DNA of 64,000 nt from Sporomusa silvacetica DSM 10669 (GTDB taxonomy: Bacteria > Bacillota > Negativicutes > Sporomusales > Sporomusaceae), in NCBI RefSeq assembly GCF_002257705.1, contig NZ_LSLK01000059.1:124001-188000 (forward strand). Direction: 5' to 3'. Under the pieces are notes generated by a model. The model searched no databases and was not told the origin of the DNA. It worked only from the letters and a program-made list of their open reading frames with translations. Both the position numbers and the translations under genes were made by a program. Shown one piece after another: positions 24,793-33,985 of this stretch. Position 1 is the first letter of the stretch, and each line of letters opens with the position of its first letter.

Positions 24793-26109
24793 CTACTTCC
24801 TCCCGATGGAGTAATATTCTACCCCTGCTGCTTTCATTTCATTTACTCGATAAATATTCCTGCCATCATAGACCAACGGAGTTCGCATAAGGTTCCTATA
24901 TTCCTCTGGCTTCACAGCCTTTACCTCGCCCCACTCAGTAAAGATAAAACAAACATTAGCATCTTCCAGGGCTTCTGCCACATTCTCAACGTATTTTATA
25001 CTTCCCCTGTCATTTTCTCCTTCTGGATACTTGCTCTTGAAATTTTCAGCACCAACAGGGTCATACGCATAAAGCTCTGCCCCCTGCGCTAATAATAAAG
25101 GTACATTTGCGAGCGCTGGTGCTTCTCGCAGATCATCAGTTCCAGGCTTGAAGGTCAGTCCAAGAATTGCAACTTTCAAACCATTAAATGTAATGAGTCT
25201 TTGATTGGCTTTTTTATATAGTACCGTTTGCTGATCAGTATTCACATCAATGGCAGCCTTGACTGTTCTAAGCTCATAGCCGTTCTGCTTTGCCAGATAC
25301 TCCAGCGCCTTGGTATCTTTAGGAAAGCAGGAACCGCCATAACCAATACCCGCATTTAGAAATTTATTGCCGATGCGTTCATCAAAACTCATGCCTTTAG
25401 CGACATCCTGAATATCTGCTCCTACCAGTTCACAGAGGTTGGCAATGTCGTTCATATAGGAAATCTTGAGTGCAAGGAAATCGTTAGCAGCGTACTTTAT
25501 CATCTCTGCCGATCTTCTGCTCACAGATACTATGGGCAGATTGAATGGCTCATATATCTTCATGAGCATTTCTTCAGCCCATTTACTTTCCGTGCCGATG
25601 ATAATTCTTGCCGCCTGCAGTGTATCATGCACTGCCGTGCCTTGCGCTAAGAACTCAGGATTAGAGGCGACTTCGACTTTTACATCATTAATTAAGAAGT
25701 CTTTAATAAACTGCTCTACTTTGTCATTTGTTCCGACAGGAACTGTAGATTTTACTACAACTAGGCAATCCCTTTCAATTGTTTCCGCAATCTGCCTTGC
25801 CACTGTCGCTATATGGGAAAGATTAGCAGAACCATCTGACTGCTCAGGAGTTCCCACACCGATAAAGATCGCATCTGCATCTTTGTAGGCTGAAACATAA
25901 TCCGTAGTGTACGCTAGTCTACCAGCTGCATAATTTTGTTGCATCAACTCTTCAAGACCAGCCTCATAAATGGGAGAAATACCTTGCTTCATTGTTGCTA
26001 TTTTATTCTCATCAATATCAACACAAGTGACTTGATGACCGACTGCGGCAAAACAAACGCCTGCAACTAAGCCGACATAACCTGTTCCTGCTACTGCTAT
26101 TTTATACAT
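24793..26109 (-). CDS. ugd: UDP-glucose 6-dehydrogenase
   Basis: 438 residues. The Rossmann N-terminus KIAVAGTGYVGLVAGVCFAA is followed by STVPVGTNDKVEQF, EVASNPEFLAQGTAVHDTL, the catalytic-cysteine motif GIGYGGSCFPKDTKAL and the C-terminal domain LKVAILGLTFKPGTDDLREA. It oxidises UDP-glucose to UDP-glucuronate with two NAD. It forms a two-gene unit with the downstream epimerase gene. Substrate (Glc rather than Man or GlcNAc) is inferred from similarity and the neighbour. Confidence 0.93.
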   Translation of the reverse strand: MYKIAVAGTGYVGLVAGVCFAAVGHQVTCVDIDENKIATMKQGISPIYEAGLEELMQQNYAAGRLAYTTDYVSAYKDADAIFIGVGTPEQSDGSANLSHIATVARQIAETIERDCLVVVKSTVPVGTNDKVEQFIKDFLINDVKVEVASNPEFLAQGTAVHDTLQAARIIIGTESKWAEEMLMKIYEPFNLPIVSVSRRSAEMIKYAANDFLALKISYMNDIANLCELVGADIQDVAKGMSFDERIGNKFLNAGIGYGGSCFPKDTKALEYLAKQNGYELRTVKAAIDVNTDQQTVLYKKANQRLITFNGLKVAILGLTFKPGTDDLREAPALANVPLLLAQGAELYAYDPVGAENFKSKYPEGENDRGSIKYVENVAEALEDANVCFIFTEWGEVKAVKPEEYRNLMRTPLVYDGRNIYRVNEMKAAGVEYYSIGRK

Positions 26110-26228
26110 AAATACCTTCCCTCAATTATTGCAATTTGTGTTCCCACCATATTATATCATAATGCCAACAATACGAAATAGTGAGCTGCCACATAGTAAT
26201 GTAAGTCATTCTACTATATTATGCTAAA

Positions 26229-26256
26229 GGCTGACCTAAAATAAATTAGGCCAGCC
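26229..26256. terminator. Terminator-like hairpin downstream of wzi
   Basis: Arms 26229-26239 (GGCTGACCTAA) and 26246-26256 (TTAGGCCAGCC) pair with a single mismatch that becomes G-U on the minus strand, around a 6-nt loop. A T tract follows on the plus strand; the minus-strand tract is short. It lies between wzi and ugd. Confidence 0.55.
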
Positions 26257-26296
26257 CATTTTTGATCATCTCATCAGTTTTTTCCTGTACGCTTAA

Positions 26297-27835
26297 CTAA
26301 TACAGCCAGCGCACACTAACTCCGGCAAAATGATTTGTTTCATTATTGCCACTGGTAAAATCAGCATTACTTATCTTAGCTATACCTACTTGGCTTTCCA
26401 GGAATACATTCTCCTGCAATTTGGTTTGATATTGCAACCAACCAGATTTAATTGTCTGTTGAACTATAGCACTCCTGTCCATTGCGATATAATTGGCATT
26501 TAATGATATTTTACTATCTTTATTCAAATAATGGCCTAATTGTACATAATATTGGTTAGAATCATGCCCCATCGGATCGCCGATAATATCGTCTTTATAG
26601 ACATACCCATTGGTATAAAGCCCGTGTGTATACCACACATTACTGGTATGAGCATATTCTGCCTTCATATCCCAGGCACCATCTTTATTGAGCCGTGGAA
26701 TATATACCCCTACCCGTTCAGCTACTTTTGACGGTAAATAGTTGGCCTGATCTTCACCATAGAGTTCGCCATAGATCTGAGCACCACCCCAGTGCGGCAA
26801 CCGAACTTTGAAATCCAAGCCCGCAATATTATTCCATTTATCATCTTCAACTTGAGAGTTACGTCCAAGTAACCAGTCTCCATAATCACCACTACTCAAG
26901 CTTTTACCTTCACCGCCGACCATCGAAGCAAACGATAGCCCAAAAGTAAAGTTCTTCTGTGGAGTAAACGTTCCCCGCATAGCCACAAACGAAGGACTGT
27001 CCACCTCATTAGCACTCAAATTCGTCCGGTTACTCTCCAGTTCGCTATACATGGCAGTAAAATTCATGTCTCCGAGAAAACGGAAAAACCCGTTGCTGGT
27101 ATATGGTTCAAGATTGGAAAGCTTTATTGAAGTCAGCGGCGTCATATTATTGCCAAGAATTAATGAGCCGGTCGCGCCATGTCCCCAAAAAACCGGATCT
27201 TTACCAAGCTGGATTGCCATACCATTTATTCTGGTTTTAACATAACCGCTGGTCAAAGCAGCATCGCCTTGCTGATCATCATCATAGCTAAAGCGCGGTT
27301 CCAACGCAACAACAACATCTTGCCCAATCTTGCCCGACAACTGGACCGAACCAATAATATTGCCACCCTGCCCATAACGATACCCGTTATTGTTGCCATT
27401 AAGTGGCTGGTAGCTAGCGCGCGGGCTACCATTCTTACTATACGATACAGAGTCACCGTTGTAGTCACCAAGTTCCAACCGAACTTCTCTTAGTTTCAAA
27501 GATAAATCAGCCTGTTTCCCCGCTAAAATCTGTAATTCAGGCGCTAATTCCTGCTCCAATTCGCTTTTCATACCAGCCAAATACTGTGGTAATGGCTGCT
27601 TGTCTGCCTTAGCCTGGATTTCTGTCAACCATTGAGCCATCTGCATTCTGGTATAAGGCTTGGTTCCGTTTGGCATTGATTTTAGATAACCCATTCCATC
27701 GAATTTCTCAATATAGCCATACAGTGGACTGGACAATGGCACATTAGGTGAAACAAAATCAGACGGCGCAGCTTGAGCACTGGCAGTCAATGCCGTAATC
27801 AGCAGCCCTGCGGCTAGACATCTTTTCCATGACAT
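26297..27835 (-). CDS. Wzi-like capsule assembly outer-membrane beta-barrel protein
   Basis: 512 residues from ATG 27835, chosen because GGAGGGG lies just upstream and a clear signal peptide follows (SWKRCLAAGLLITALTASAQ with an AQA-A cleavage site). The mature protein has an N-terminal domain (about 25-115) ending in Glu/Leu-rich helix, then alternating amphipathic beta strands typical of the capsule assembly Wzi family, and ends in VRWLY, an aromatic C-terminus as used for outer-membrane barrel insertion. Wzi anchors exported capsule to the outer surface. Its presence indicates a diderm cell. An upstream extension of the frame lacks a ribosome-binding site. Confidence 0.85.
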   Translation of the reverse strand: MSWKRCLAAGLLITALTASAQAAPSDFVSPNVPLSSPLYGYIEKFDGMGYLKSMPNGTKPYTRMQMAQWLTEIQAKADKQPLPQYLAGMKSELEQELAPELQILAGKQADLSLKLREVRLELGDYNGDSVSYSKNGSPRASYQPLNGNNNGYRYGQGGNIIGSVQLSGKIGQDVVVALEPRFSYDDDQQGDAALTSGYVKTRINGMAIQLGKDPVFWGHGATGSLILGNNMTPLTSIKLSNLEPYTSNGFFRFLGDMNFTAMYSELESNRTNLSANEVDSPSFVAMRGTFTPQKNFTFGLSFASMVGGEGKSLSSGDYGDWLLGRNSQVEDDKWNNIAGLDFKVRLPHWGGAQIYGELYGEDQANYLPSKVAERVGVYIPRLNKDGAWDMKAEYAHTSNVWYTHGLYTNGYVYKDDIIGDPMGHDSNQYYVQLGHYLNKDSKISLNANYIAMDRSAIVQQTIKSGWLQYQTKLQENVFLESQVGIAKISNADFTSGNNETNHFAGVSVRWLY

Positions 27836-27977
27836 AATTGAATCCCCTCCATAAGAATTATTATAACAAATTAACTTACACACCGCTATCACAACAACAC
27901 CAAATAACGCCTGCTTAACCAAATAATTCCTCTCACCTTATTCTTCTGTAAGTAATAGCGTTTCTTGTTTTACTTTC

Positions 27978-28964
27978 TTATTTACTCTCAAATCGCCAAG
28001 CATCCAAGCACATATCTACTATGCCTCGCTTGGCCTTCCAGTTTAATTTGCTCTCGGCTTTTGATACATCGGCATAGCATTCGGCAATGTCTCCAGGTCT
28101 ACGGTCCACGATTACATAAGGTATTTCAACTCCATTGGCTTCTTCAAAGGCTTTCGTCAACTGGAGCACTGAAGTGCCCTGGCCAGTACCCAAGTTATAA
28201 ATATGTACACCTGCTGTGAGATGATCAAGTGCTGCCACATGCCCCTCAGCCAAATCCATTACATGAATATAATCTCGAACCCCTGTACCATCAACTGTTG
28301 GATAGTCATTTCCAAAAACCTTTAATTTATCAAGCTTTTTTTGGGCCACCTGCGTTATATACGGCATCAGGTTATTAGGTATGCCGTTAGGCGCTTCACC
28401 AATTAATCCGCTCTCATGGGCTCCTATTGGATTAAAATACCTCAGAAGTGACACTGCTAACGCTGTATCTGCATTAACTACATCCATTAGAATCCTTTCA
28501 CTCATTACTTTCGTCTCACCATATGGATTTGTGGTTGGAAGAAGTTTCATGCTCTCAATAAATGGAATTTCATTCTCTCCATACACTGTAGCAGATGAGC
28601 TAAATATAATTTTTTTTACTCCATATTTCTGACAGGCTTTGGTTAAGATGATAGTACTTACAATGTTGTTATAATAATAAACAAGTGGCTTTTCAACAGA
28701 CTCACCTACTGCTTTAAGTCCTGCAAAGTGAATCACCGCATCTATTTTATGATTAGAAAAGATAACAGCCACCGCAGCGTCTTCCGTCACATCTATCTGG
28801 TAGAAGATCACTTCTTTATTGGTTATCTGTTTTACTTTATCTATGGTCTCAAACCTGCTATTGCACAGATTATCCGCAACAATTACGTTATGCCCTGCAT
28901 TCAATAAAACAACGCAGGTATGTGAGCCTATATATCCGGCCCCACCAGTTACTAGTACATTCAA
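27978..28964 (-). CDS. galE: UDP-glucose 4-epimerase
   Basis: 328 residues from TTG 28964, with AAGGGGG 9 nt upstream; the longer frame to 29033 has no similarity. NAD loop LVTGGAGYIGSHTCVVLL, active-site FSSSATVYGENEIPF and NPYGETKVMSERIL (YxxxK), and VRDYIHVMDLAEGHV are classic GalE. It interconverts UDP-Glc and UDP-Gal. It ends the rfbB-rfbA-rfbC-rfbD-galE string. Confidence 0.92.
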   Translation of the reverse strand: MNVLVTGGAGYIGSHTCVVLLNAGHNVIVADNLCNSRFETIDKVKQITNKEVIFYQIDVTEDAAVAVIFSNHKIDAVIHFAGLKAVGESVEKPLVYYYNNIVSTIILTKACQKYGVKKIIFSSSATVYGENEIPFIESMKLLPTTNPYGETKVMSERILMDVVNADTALAVSLLRYFNPIGAHESGLIGEAPNGIPNNLMPYITQVAQKKLDKLKVFGNDYPTVDGTGVRDYIHVMDLAEGHVAALDHLTAGVHIYNLGTGQGTSVLQLTKAFEEANGVEIPYVIVDRRPGDIAECYADVSKAESKLNWKAKRGIVDMCLDAWRFESK

Positions 28965-29053
28965 GTATATGTACCCCCTTAAAAAATCATTGTCTTCAGA
29001 TTTCTTGATATATAATAACGTAGCACTTGGCACTACTGAAGCCTCAATGCCAT

Positions 29054-29899
29054 TTATACCGGGTTTCCAAAATATTGACGCAGATAATCACTTAATGAGT
29101 CCGTCCAATTTCGCATTGAATCCCCCACTGTCATTCTCAACATGTAGTTGTCCAGAACCGAATACGCCGGACGTTTTGCTGGGCGAACAAACTCAGCCGT
29201 AGTTACCGGAACAACCCCTACAGACTTTCCTGACTGACGGAAAATTTCGCAAGCAAACTCGTACCAAGAGCAATGTCCCTGACATGTGGCATGGTATGTG
29301 CCAAAGGCATCACTTGCTAGCAGACGGAAAATTGTCCATGCCAAGTCAACCGTTGAAGTAGGTGTCCCGACTTGATCATCAACAACTCGAAGTGAATCGT
29401 GTTCATTAGCCAAGCGTAGCATGGTACGAACAAAATTATTACCGTCCCCATACAACCAAGCGGTGCGCACAATATAGTGCCGCCCAAGAATTTGGCGAAC
29501 CATTTCTTCCCCCTGCCACTTGGTTTGGCCGTATACAGTCTGGGGATTTACAACATCAAATTCCCGATATAGGCTGTTGGTTTGCCCATCAAATACATAA
29601 TCAGTACTAACATAAACCATACGCGCTCCTGTTTCCAAACAACCTGCTGCCATGTTCTGTGCTCCAATAACATTCACCCGAAAAGCACCGTCTGGGTCAG
29701 ATTCAGCACCATCAACATTAGTATAAGCAGCACAATGGATTACTGCTTGCGGTTTTATATCTTGGAAAAATTTCACAACTGCCTTACCATCAGTAATATC
29801 TAGTGTATCAACATCTGTCAACACCAGCTCGTGTCCTTGTCCTTGCCTGGCAATTTCTCTGCCAAGCTGCCCGTTAGCTCCTGTCACTAAAATCCGCAA
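29054..29899 (-). CDS. rfbD: dTDP-4-dehydrorhamnose reductase
   Basis: 281-residue SDR: ILVTGANGQLGREIARQG, VVNPQTVYGQTKWQGEE with the YxxxK pair, RTAWLYGDGNNFVRTMLRLA and the C-terminal RPAKRPAYSVLDNYML typical of RmlD. It performs the last step of dTDP-L-rhamnose synthesis. It directly follows rfbC in an rfbB-A-C-D order. Confidence 0.93.
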   Translation of the reverse strand: MRILVTGANGQLGREIARQGQGHELVLTDVDTLDITDGKAVVKFFQDIKPQAVIHCAAYTNVDGAESDPDGAFRVNVIGAQNMAAGCLETGARMVYVSTDYVFDGQTNSLYREFDVVNPQTVYGQTKWQGEEMVRQILGRHYIVRTAWLYGDGNNFVRTMLRLANEHDSLRVVDDQVGTPTSTVDLAWTIFRLLASDAFGTYHATCQGHCSWYEFACEIFRQSGKSVGVVPVTTAEFVRPAKRPAYSVLDNYMLRMTVGDSMRNWTDSLSDYLRQYFGNPV

Positions 29900-29937
29900 A
29901 GAAATTCCTCCTCGCCCCTAGTTGATTACGCACGAAA

Positions 29938-30501
29938 TCAAGCATCGCTGGATATTTTAGGTAAACATTCTGTTGGAATATCTCTAAGCCGTGGGTACTC
30001 TCTATCTTTACCTGATAGTTCAACATCTGCTATCGGCCACTCAATACCAATATCAGGATCGTTCCAGCTTATGCCGCCTTCAGCCGCAGGTGTATACACA
30101 TCAGTACATTTATACGAAAAATACACTGTTTCGCTCACTACACAAAATCCATGGGCAAATCCTGGCGGAATCCATAATTGACGGTGATTTTCACCAGAAA
30201 GAAGTACCCCTGCCCACAGTCCAAAGCTTGGAGAACCAACCCGTATGTCTACTGCTACGTCAAAAACTTCACCCTGGATAACAGATACTAGCTTACCCTG
30301 AGCATGCGGGTTCTGATAGTGTATCCCCCTCAATACACCACGGGTAGAAAAAGATACGTTATCCTGCACAAATTGTTCAGAGATACCAATGGCTTCATAA
30401 CGCGATTTTTGCCACGTTTCGAGAAAAAAACCACGCACATCCCCGAACACCTTAGGTTCAACTATTATTACCCCGGGCAATTTTGTTTCAATAACCTTCA
30501 T
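29938..30501 (-). CDS. rfbC: dTDP-4-dehydrorhamnose 3,5-epimerase
   Basis: 187-residue cupin-fold enzyme, start at 30501 with AGGAGGT upstream. Conserved pieces are FGDVRGFFLETWQKSRYEAI, the active-site histidine region RGIHYQNPHAQGKLVSVIQG, DVAVDIRVGSPSFG, IPPGFAHGFCVVSE and the WNDPDIGIEWP ending. It inverts C3 and C5 of the 4-keto intermediate made by RfbB. Confidence 0.94.
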   Translation of the reverse strand: MKVIETKLPGVIIVEPKVFGDVRGFFLETWQKSRYEAIGISEQFVQDNVSFSTRGVLRGIHYQNPHAQGKLVSVIQGEVFDVAVDIRVGSPSFGLWAGVLLSGENHRQLWIPPGFAHGFCVVSETVYFSYKCTDVYTPAAEGGISWNDPDIGIEWPIADVELSGKDREYPRLRDIPTECLPKISSDA

Positions 30502-30572
30502 CAAAAATTGACCTCCTGTCACCTGATACTACTATCCAAAACAAGCCTGCCGTAACGGCAGACCTGTTCGTA

Positions 30573-31448
30573 TTATTCGCCAGCAATTTTCAAAAGATAG
30601 TTGCCATAGCCATTTTTCTTCATCGTATCACCCATTGCTAACAATTGGCTGCGCGATATATATCCCATACGATAAGCGATCTCTTCCGGACAAGCTACCA
30701 TTAATCCCTGGCGCTCCTGGATAGTAGCAATATAATTGGAAGCCTGCAATAATGATTCGTGCGTACCAGTATCCAACCACGCATAGCCACGACCTAACGT
30801 TTCAACCCTTAGTGTATTCTGCTCCAGATACAGACGGTTTAGATCAGTAATCTCTAATTCGCCCCGTGCTGACGGTTTGATAGCTTTAGCCATCTCAACC
30901 ACCTGCTGATCATAAAAGTAAAGTCCAGTCACTGCATAATTGGACCTGGGGTTGGTGGGTTTCTCTTCCAAACTCACGGCCTGACCCTTGCTATCGAACT
31001 CAACTACCCCATAACGTTCAGGATCATTTACCCAGTAAGCAAAAACAGTAGCTCCAGCAGCTTGCTGGGCCGCTGCTTGCAGCTTTTGGCTAAATCCATA
31101 ACCATAAAAGATATTATCGCCTAAAATAAGAACACAGCTATCATTACCAATAAATTTCTCGCCAATGATAAAGGCCTGAGCCAAACCATCAGGGCTAGGC
31201 TGCACTGCGTAAGCTATATTCATGCCCCATTGTTCGCCTGTGCTAAGCAAATTCACAAAACTTTCCTTGTCCTGCGGAGTAGTGATAATTAAAACATCGC
31301 GAATACCGGCCAGCATTAATGTTGATAAAGGATAATAGATCATCGGCTTGTCATATACCGGTATTAACTGCTTACTAATAGATTTTGTGGCTGGATAAAG
31401 GCGAGTACCTGAACCGCCAGCCAATATAATACCTTTCGTCACTGCCAC
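30573..31448 (-). CDS. rfbA: Glucose-1-phosphate thymidylyltransferase
   Basis: 291 residues with the nucleotidyltransferase loop GIILAGGSGTRLYPATKSIS, KQLIPVYDKPMIYYPLSTLM, LILGDNIFYGYGFS and LEITDLNRLYLEQNTL. It makes dTDP-glucose. The next upstream gene, rfbB, ends 5 nt before this start, so the two are translationally close. Confidence 0.95.
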   Translation of the reverse strand: MAVTKGIILAGGSGTRLYPATKSISKQLIPVYDKPMIYYPLSTLMLAGIRDVLIITTPQDKESFVNLLSTGEQWGMNIAYAVQPSPDGLAQAFIIGEKFIGNDSCVLILGDNIFYGYGFSQKLQAAAQQAAGATVFAYWVNDPERYGVVEFDSKGQAVSLEEKPTNPRSNYAVTGLYFYDQQVVEMAKAIKPSARGELEITDLNRLYLEQNTLRVETLGRGYAWLDTGTHESLLQASNYIATIQERQGLMVACPEEIAYRMGYISRSQLLAMGDTMKKNGYGNYLLKIAGE

Positions 31449-31452
31449 TGTT

Positions 31453-32511
31453 TTATTCTCCCATTCCTAATCTTTCACGGCGATAGCTGCCATCAGTTAC
31501 GCGCTGGCACCACTTGCTGTTTTCAAGATACCAATTAACAGTTTTTACAATACCTGTTTCAAAGGTCTCAACCGGTACCCAGCCTAACTCCCGCTGAATT
31601 TTGGAGGCGTCAATAGCATACCGTAAATCATGCCCAGGACGATCTTTAACAAAAACAATCTGGTCACGATAGGGCTTCCCATCAACTCGCGGACGATTGG
31701 CATCAAGAATATCGCACAAGGTTTGGACAATGCTCAAATTAGCCTTCTCATTATGACCGCCAATGTTATATTTCTCACCTGGTATTCCTTTGTCTAAGAC
31801 TGCTAGAATCGCCCGGCAATGATCCTCTACATACAGCCAATCACGGACATTCTGCCCGGTGCCATATACCGGCAGCGACTTACCTTCTAATGCATTTAGA
31901 ATCATTAATGGAATTAGCTTCTCCGGAAACTGGTACGGACCATAGTTGTTGGAACAATTTGTCATTAATACCGGCAAACCATAGGTATGATAATAGGCTC
32001 GCACCAAGTGATCAGAAGCTGCTTTTGAAGCAGAATAAGGCGAATTAGGGGCGTAAGGTGTTTCTTCGGTAAAATGTCCTGTTTCCCCTAGCGTTCCGTA
32101 TACCTCATCTGTGGAAACATGCAGAAAGCGAAATTGAGCTTTACCACCATCATCTAAATCACGCCAGTATTTTCTTGCTGCCTCCAGCAGAGTGAAAGTA
32201 CCATTTATATTAGTCCTAATAAATTCTGCAGGACTATCAATCGAACGGTCAACATGCGACTCAGCGGCAAAATGTAAAATCGCCATTGGCTGGTATTCCA
32301 AAAATAACTTTTCGACTACTGCTTGATCGCATATATCACCATGAACAAACGTATAGCGTGGTTCTTGCTCGACATCGCGTAAAGAATCTAGATTCCCCGC
32401 GTAAGTTAGCTTGTCTAAATTGATTATATGTACGCCTTGGCGCTGCAGTGCAATACGAGCAAAGTTACTGCCGATAAATCCGGCACCACCAGTTACTAGA
32501 ATAGTTTTCAT
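31453..32511 (-). CDS. rfbB: dTDP-glucose 4,6-dehydratase
   Basis: 352-residue extended SDR: ILVTGGAGFIGSNFARIALQ, HFAAESHVDRSIDSPAEF, FLHVSTDEVYGTLGETGHFT with the catalytic TDE triad, YSASKAASDHLVRAYYHTYG and NNYGPYQFPEKLIPLMI. It starts the dTDP-rhamnose cassette. Downstream order A, C, D on the same strand. Confidence 0.95.
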   Translation of the reverse strand: MKTILVTGGAGFIGSNFARIALQRQGVHIINLDKLTYAGNLDSLRDVEQEPRYTFVHGDICDQAVVEKLFLEYQPMAILHFAAESHVDRSIDSPAEFIRTNINGTFTLLEAARKYWRDLDDGGKAQFRFLHVSTDEVYGTLGETGHFTEETPYAPNSPYSASKAASDHLVRAYYHTYGLPVLMTNCSNNYGPYQFPEKLIPLMILNALEGKSLPVYGTGQNVRDWLYVEDHCRAILAVLDKGIPGEKYNIGGHNEKANLSIVQTLCDILDANRPRVDGKPYRDQIVFVKDRPGHDLRYAIDASKIQRELGWVPVETFETGIVKTVNWYLENSKWCQRVTDGSYRRERLGMGE

Positions 32512-32536
32512 TCTCTTCTCCTTTCTCGAATGTAAT

Positions 32537-32593
32537 AAAACAATTAGCTTTTCTAGCAGCTATAGAACAAATACCCCAAACAAATAACGCTGG
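32537..32593 (-). pseudogene. Decayed nucleotidyltransferase (MNT) fragment, copy 1
   Basis: On the minus strand one frame reads LFVWGICSIAARKANCFITF, which matches the LFGSVVTGKANRFSD region of the fragment at 33790-33926 at both DNA and protein level. No start, no rest of the domain and no DxD motif remain. Confidence 0.4.
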
Positions 32594-32621
32594 ACGTGAA
32601 AACGCTCCCTTATACACATAT

Positions 32622-32820
32622 ATTCCAGAATTAGTCGATTGTCAATCAGAACAACCATGCCAATGCTTGCCACAGGAGAACCAATGAAAACAGTGGGTGG
32701 CTATGCTATACTATTTTGGTCACAGCAGGGTAAATTGAACAAAAAAGCATCAACCACTCCTATAAAAGATTATCATATTCTTTCGCGCCAGACAAATCCC
32801 TGTCCCTTTGTTTGGTCTGC
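32622..32820. repeat. Degenerate REP-like composite, copy 1
   Basis: A TATATTCCAGAATTAGT-like block with TGTCAATCAGAAC (32622-32651) and, further on, GACAAATCCCTGTCCCTTTG with TTTGGTC (32792-32818). Both blocks recur in the same order and orientation, but closer together, at 34810-34906, immediately upstream of the RAYT transposase gene. The intervening sequence here is longer and unrelated. Confidence 0.5.
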
Positions 32821-32992
32821 TACCCTTCATATCCCTTTTGCGCGCTTTGTGTCCTTTGTGGTTTAACAAACCTAACGCCATAACCCAATCCAAGCCTGTT
32901 TTAAGGATTTTACCGCAAAGTTTCCAAAGTTCTCAAAGGTCCTCAACTGAAGCTTTGCTGAACGAGTCCACTACAATTTTGATTTACTGTCC

Positions 32993-33301
32993 CTAACCGT
33001 CCCCAGTGACATTTATAGCTTCACAGCATGCTACAATGTGCTTGCGAAAGTCGTCAGAAATAACATGCCAATCCAGCACATCCACACGGAATGGCAGATC
33101 CGAATCGGCAAAAGCTTCTTCAAGCAAATGCATGCACTGAATTGGTATTTCGCCTTCTCCCACAATGACTAGATCAAGATCAGAATGGGGCTTCGCAGTT
33201 AAAGCCACTCGCGAGCCAAAAGCGTAAGCGACTGCCTCCGGCACATGTTGCCGCAGAATGGTCTTGACAATATGTTCATGCTGAGGCTGAATATCCATCA
33301 T
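32993..33301 (-). CDS. mntA: MNT-domain nucleotidyltransferase antitoxin (MntA-like)
   Basis: 102 residues, a minimal nucleotidyltransferase with the motif GSRVALTAKPHSDLD, an exact GSx10DxD, and a third acidic strand FRVDVLDW. In MntA/HepT toxin-antitoxin pairs the MNT protein AMPylates a tyrosine of the HEPN toxin and neutralises it. It overlaps the upstream HEPN gene by 4 nt. Its last codons and stop (INVTGDG) are supplied by a REP-like element at 32995-33010, so the original C-terminus may have been altered. Confidence 0.88.
   Translation of the reverse strand: MMDIQPQHEHIVKTILRQHVPEAVAYAFGSRVALTAKPHSDLDLVIVGEGEIPIQCMHLLEEAFADSDLPFRVDVLDWHVISDDFRKHIVACCEAINVTGDG
32995..33010. repeat. REP-like core AACCGTCCCCAGTGAC, copy A
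   Basis: Core element shared with 33752-33768 and 34840-34856 in the same orientation. It overlaps the 3' end of mntA. Confidence 0.6.
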
Positions 33302-33708
33302 TGAATTTTCTCCTCAAGCCTTTCTAGCAAAGATTGAGCATCCTGCTGAAACTTTCGCGCACTGGAAAAAACTATGGTTGCTTTGGCTTCATCATAAACA
33401 TGACTGGACTGATTCCGCATCTTAAGATAATGAAACCAAACTTCCGGATCGTCTAGCAGACCTTGCTCAAAACCTACGCGGAAAAAATCGCGATTATTTA
33501 AGCTATCAACTTTTTCCAGTCCGTATTCTTCCAAATATCGTTTGAGAGTTTTCCAAGACAATTCAAACGTAAACTCAAATCGCTGAATTACGCCATCACG
33601 CAAAACAATTTTTTCTGGCAAATGATTGGGCAGTAGATTTTGATCATAGATTTCGAAAGCAATCTTTAGCGCTTCCAATGCCTTTTTCAAGCTTCGTAAA
33701 TCTAGCAT
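33298..33708 (-). CDS. hepT: HEPN-domain toxin (HepT-like / HI0074 family)
   Basis: 136 residues from ATG 33708 (GAGG 8 nt upstream; an earlier ATG adds seven residues). All-helical, with FEFTFELSWKTLKRYLEEYG and the catalytic motif RNQSSHVY, a perfect Rx4HxY. HEPN toxins are RNases or, once AMPylated at that tyrosine, silenced. Paired head-to-tail with the MNT gene. The pair sits between two REP-like cores inside a polysaccharide locus. Confidence 0.88.
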   Translation of the reverse strand: MLDLRSLKKALEALKIAFEIYDQNLLPNHLPEKIVLRDGVIQRFEFTFELSWKTLKRYLEEYGLEKVDSLNNRDFFRVGFEQGLLDDPEVWFHYLKMRNQSSHVYDEAKATIVFSSARKFQQDAQSLLERLEEKIQ

Positions 33709-33751
33709 ACTGGCATCCTCTCTTTTCAAGTCATTGTTTTATGTCAACTTT

Positions 33752-33768
33752 AACCGTCCCCGGTGGCA
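33752..33768. repeat. REP-like core AACCGTCCCCGGTGGCA, copy B
   Basis: Differs from the copy at 34840-34856 at one base. It lies between the HEPN gene and the nucleotidyltransferase pseudogene, 218 nt from the end of the RAYT gene. Confidence 0.65.
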
Positions 33769-33789
33769 TGCTAATCAGATTTTTATTAC

Positions 33790-33926
33790 TCATATATAAA
33801 TATCCACATCACTAAACCGATTAGCTTTTCCAGTCACTACAGAACCAAATAACCATACAAATAGCAGTTCCTGCCTTGTAGAAAAAAAGCTTTCAATCTA
33901 TTTATCAAATCATAATCCTTCGACAT
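33790..33926 (-). pseudogene. Frameshifted nucleotidyltransferase (MNT) fragment, copy 2
   Basis: An ATG at 33926 with a GGGGGAATT stretch upstream starts SKDYDLINRLKAFFLQGRN and then meets stops. A one-base frame change restores VWLFGSVVTGKANRFSDVD followed by IYI and a stop, a nucleotidyltransferase GS-x-DxD core. So this is a truncated, frameshifted antitoxin-like gene. A shorter copy of the same sequence lies at 32537-32593. Confidence 0.55.
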
Positions 33927-33985
33927 GTAAATTCCCCCTTACTAATTATAGCAAAATATTGGAAATTTAAACAGTCTGTATCTGT

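Larger units (their letters stand above)
32512..32992. other. Intergenic repeat-rich region upstream of rfbB
   Basis: About 480 nt without a gene. It contains a decayed nucleotidyltransferase fragment (32537-32593), a copy of a 30-nt motif shared with 34810-34841 (at 32622-32651), and a CTGTCCCTTTGTTTGGTC repeat (around 32801-32818) shared with 34.9 kb. The rfb promoter should lie near 32.5 kb but I cannot point to it. Confidence 0.5.
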
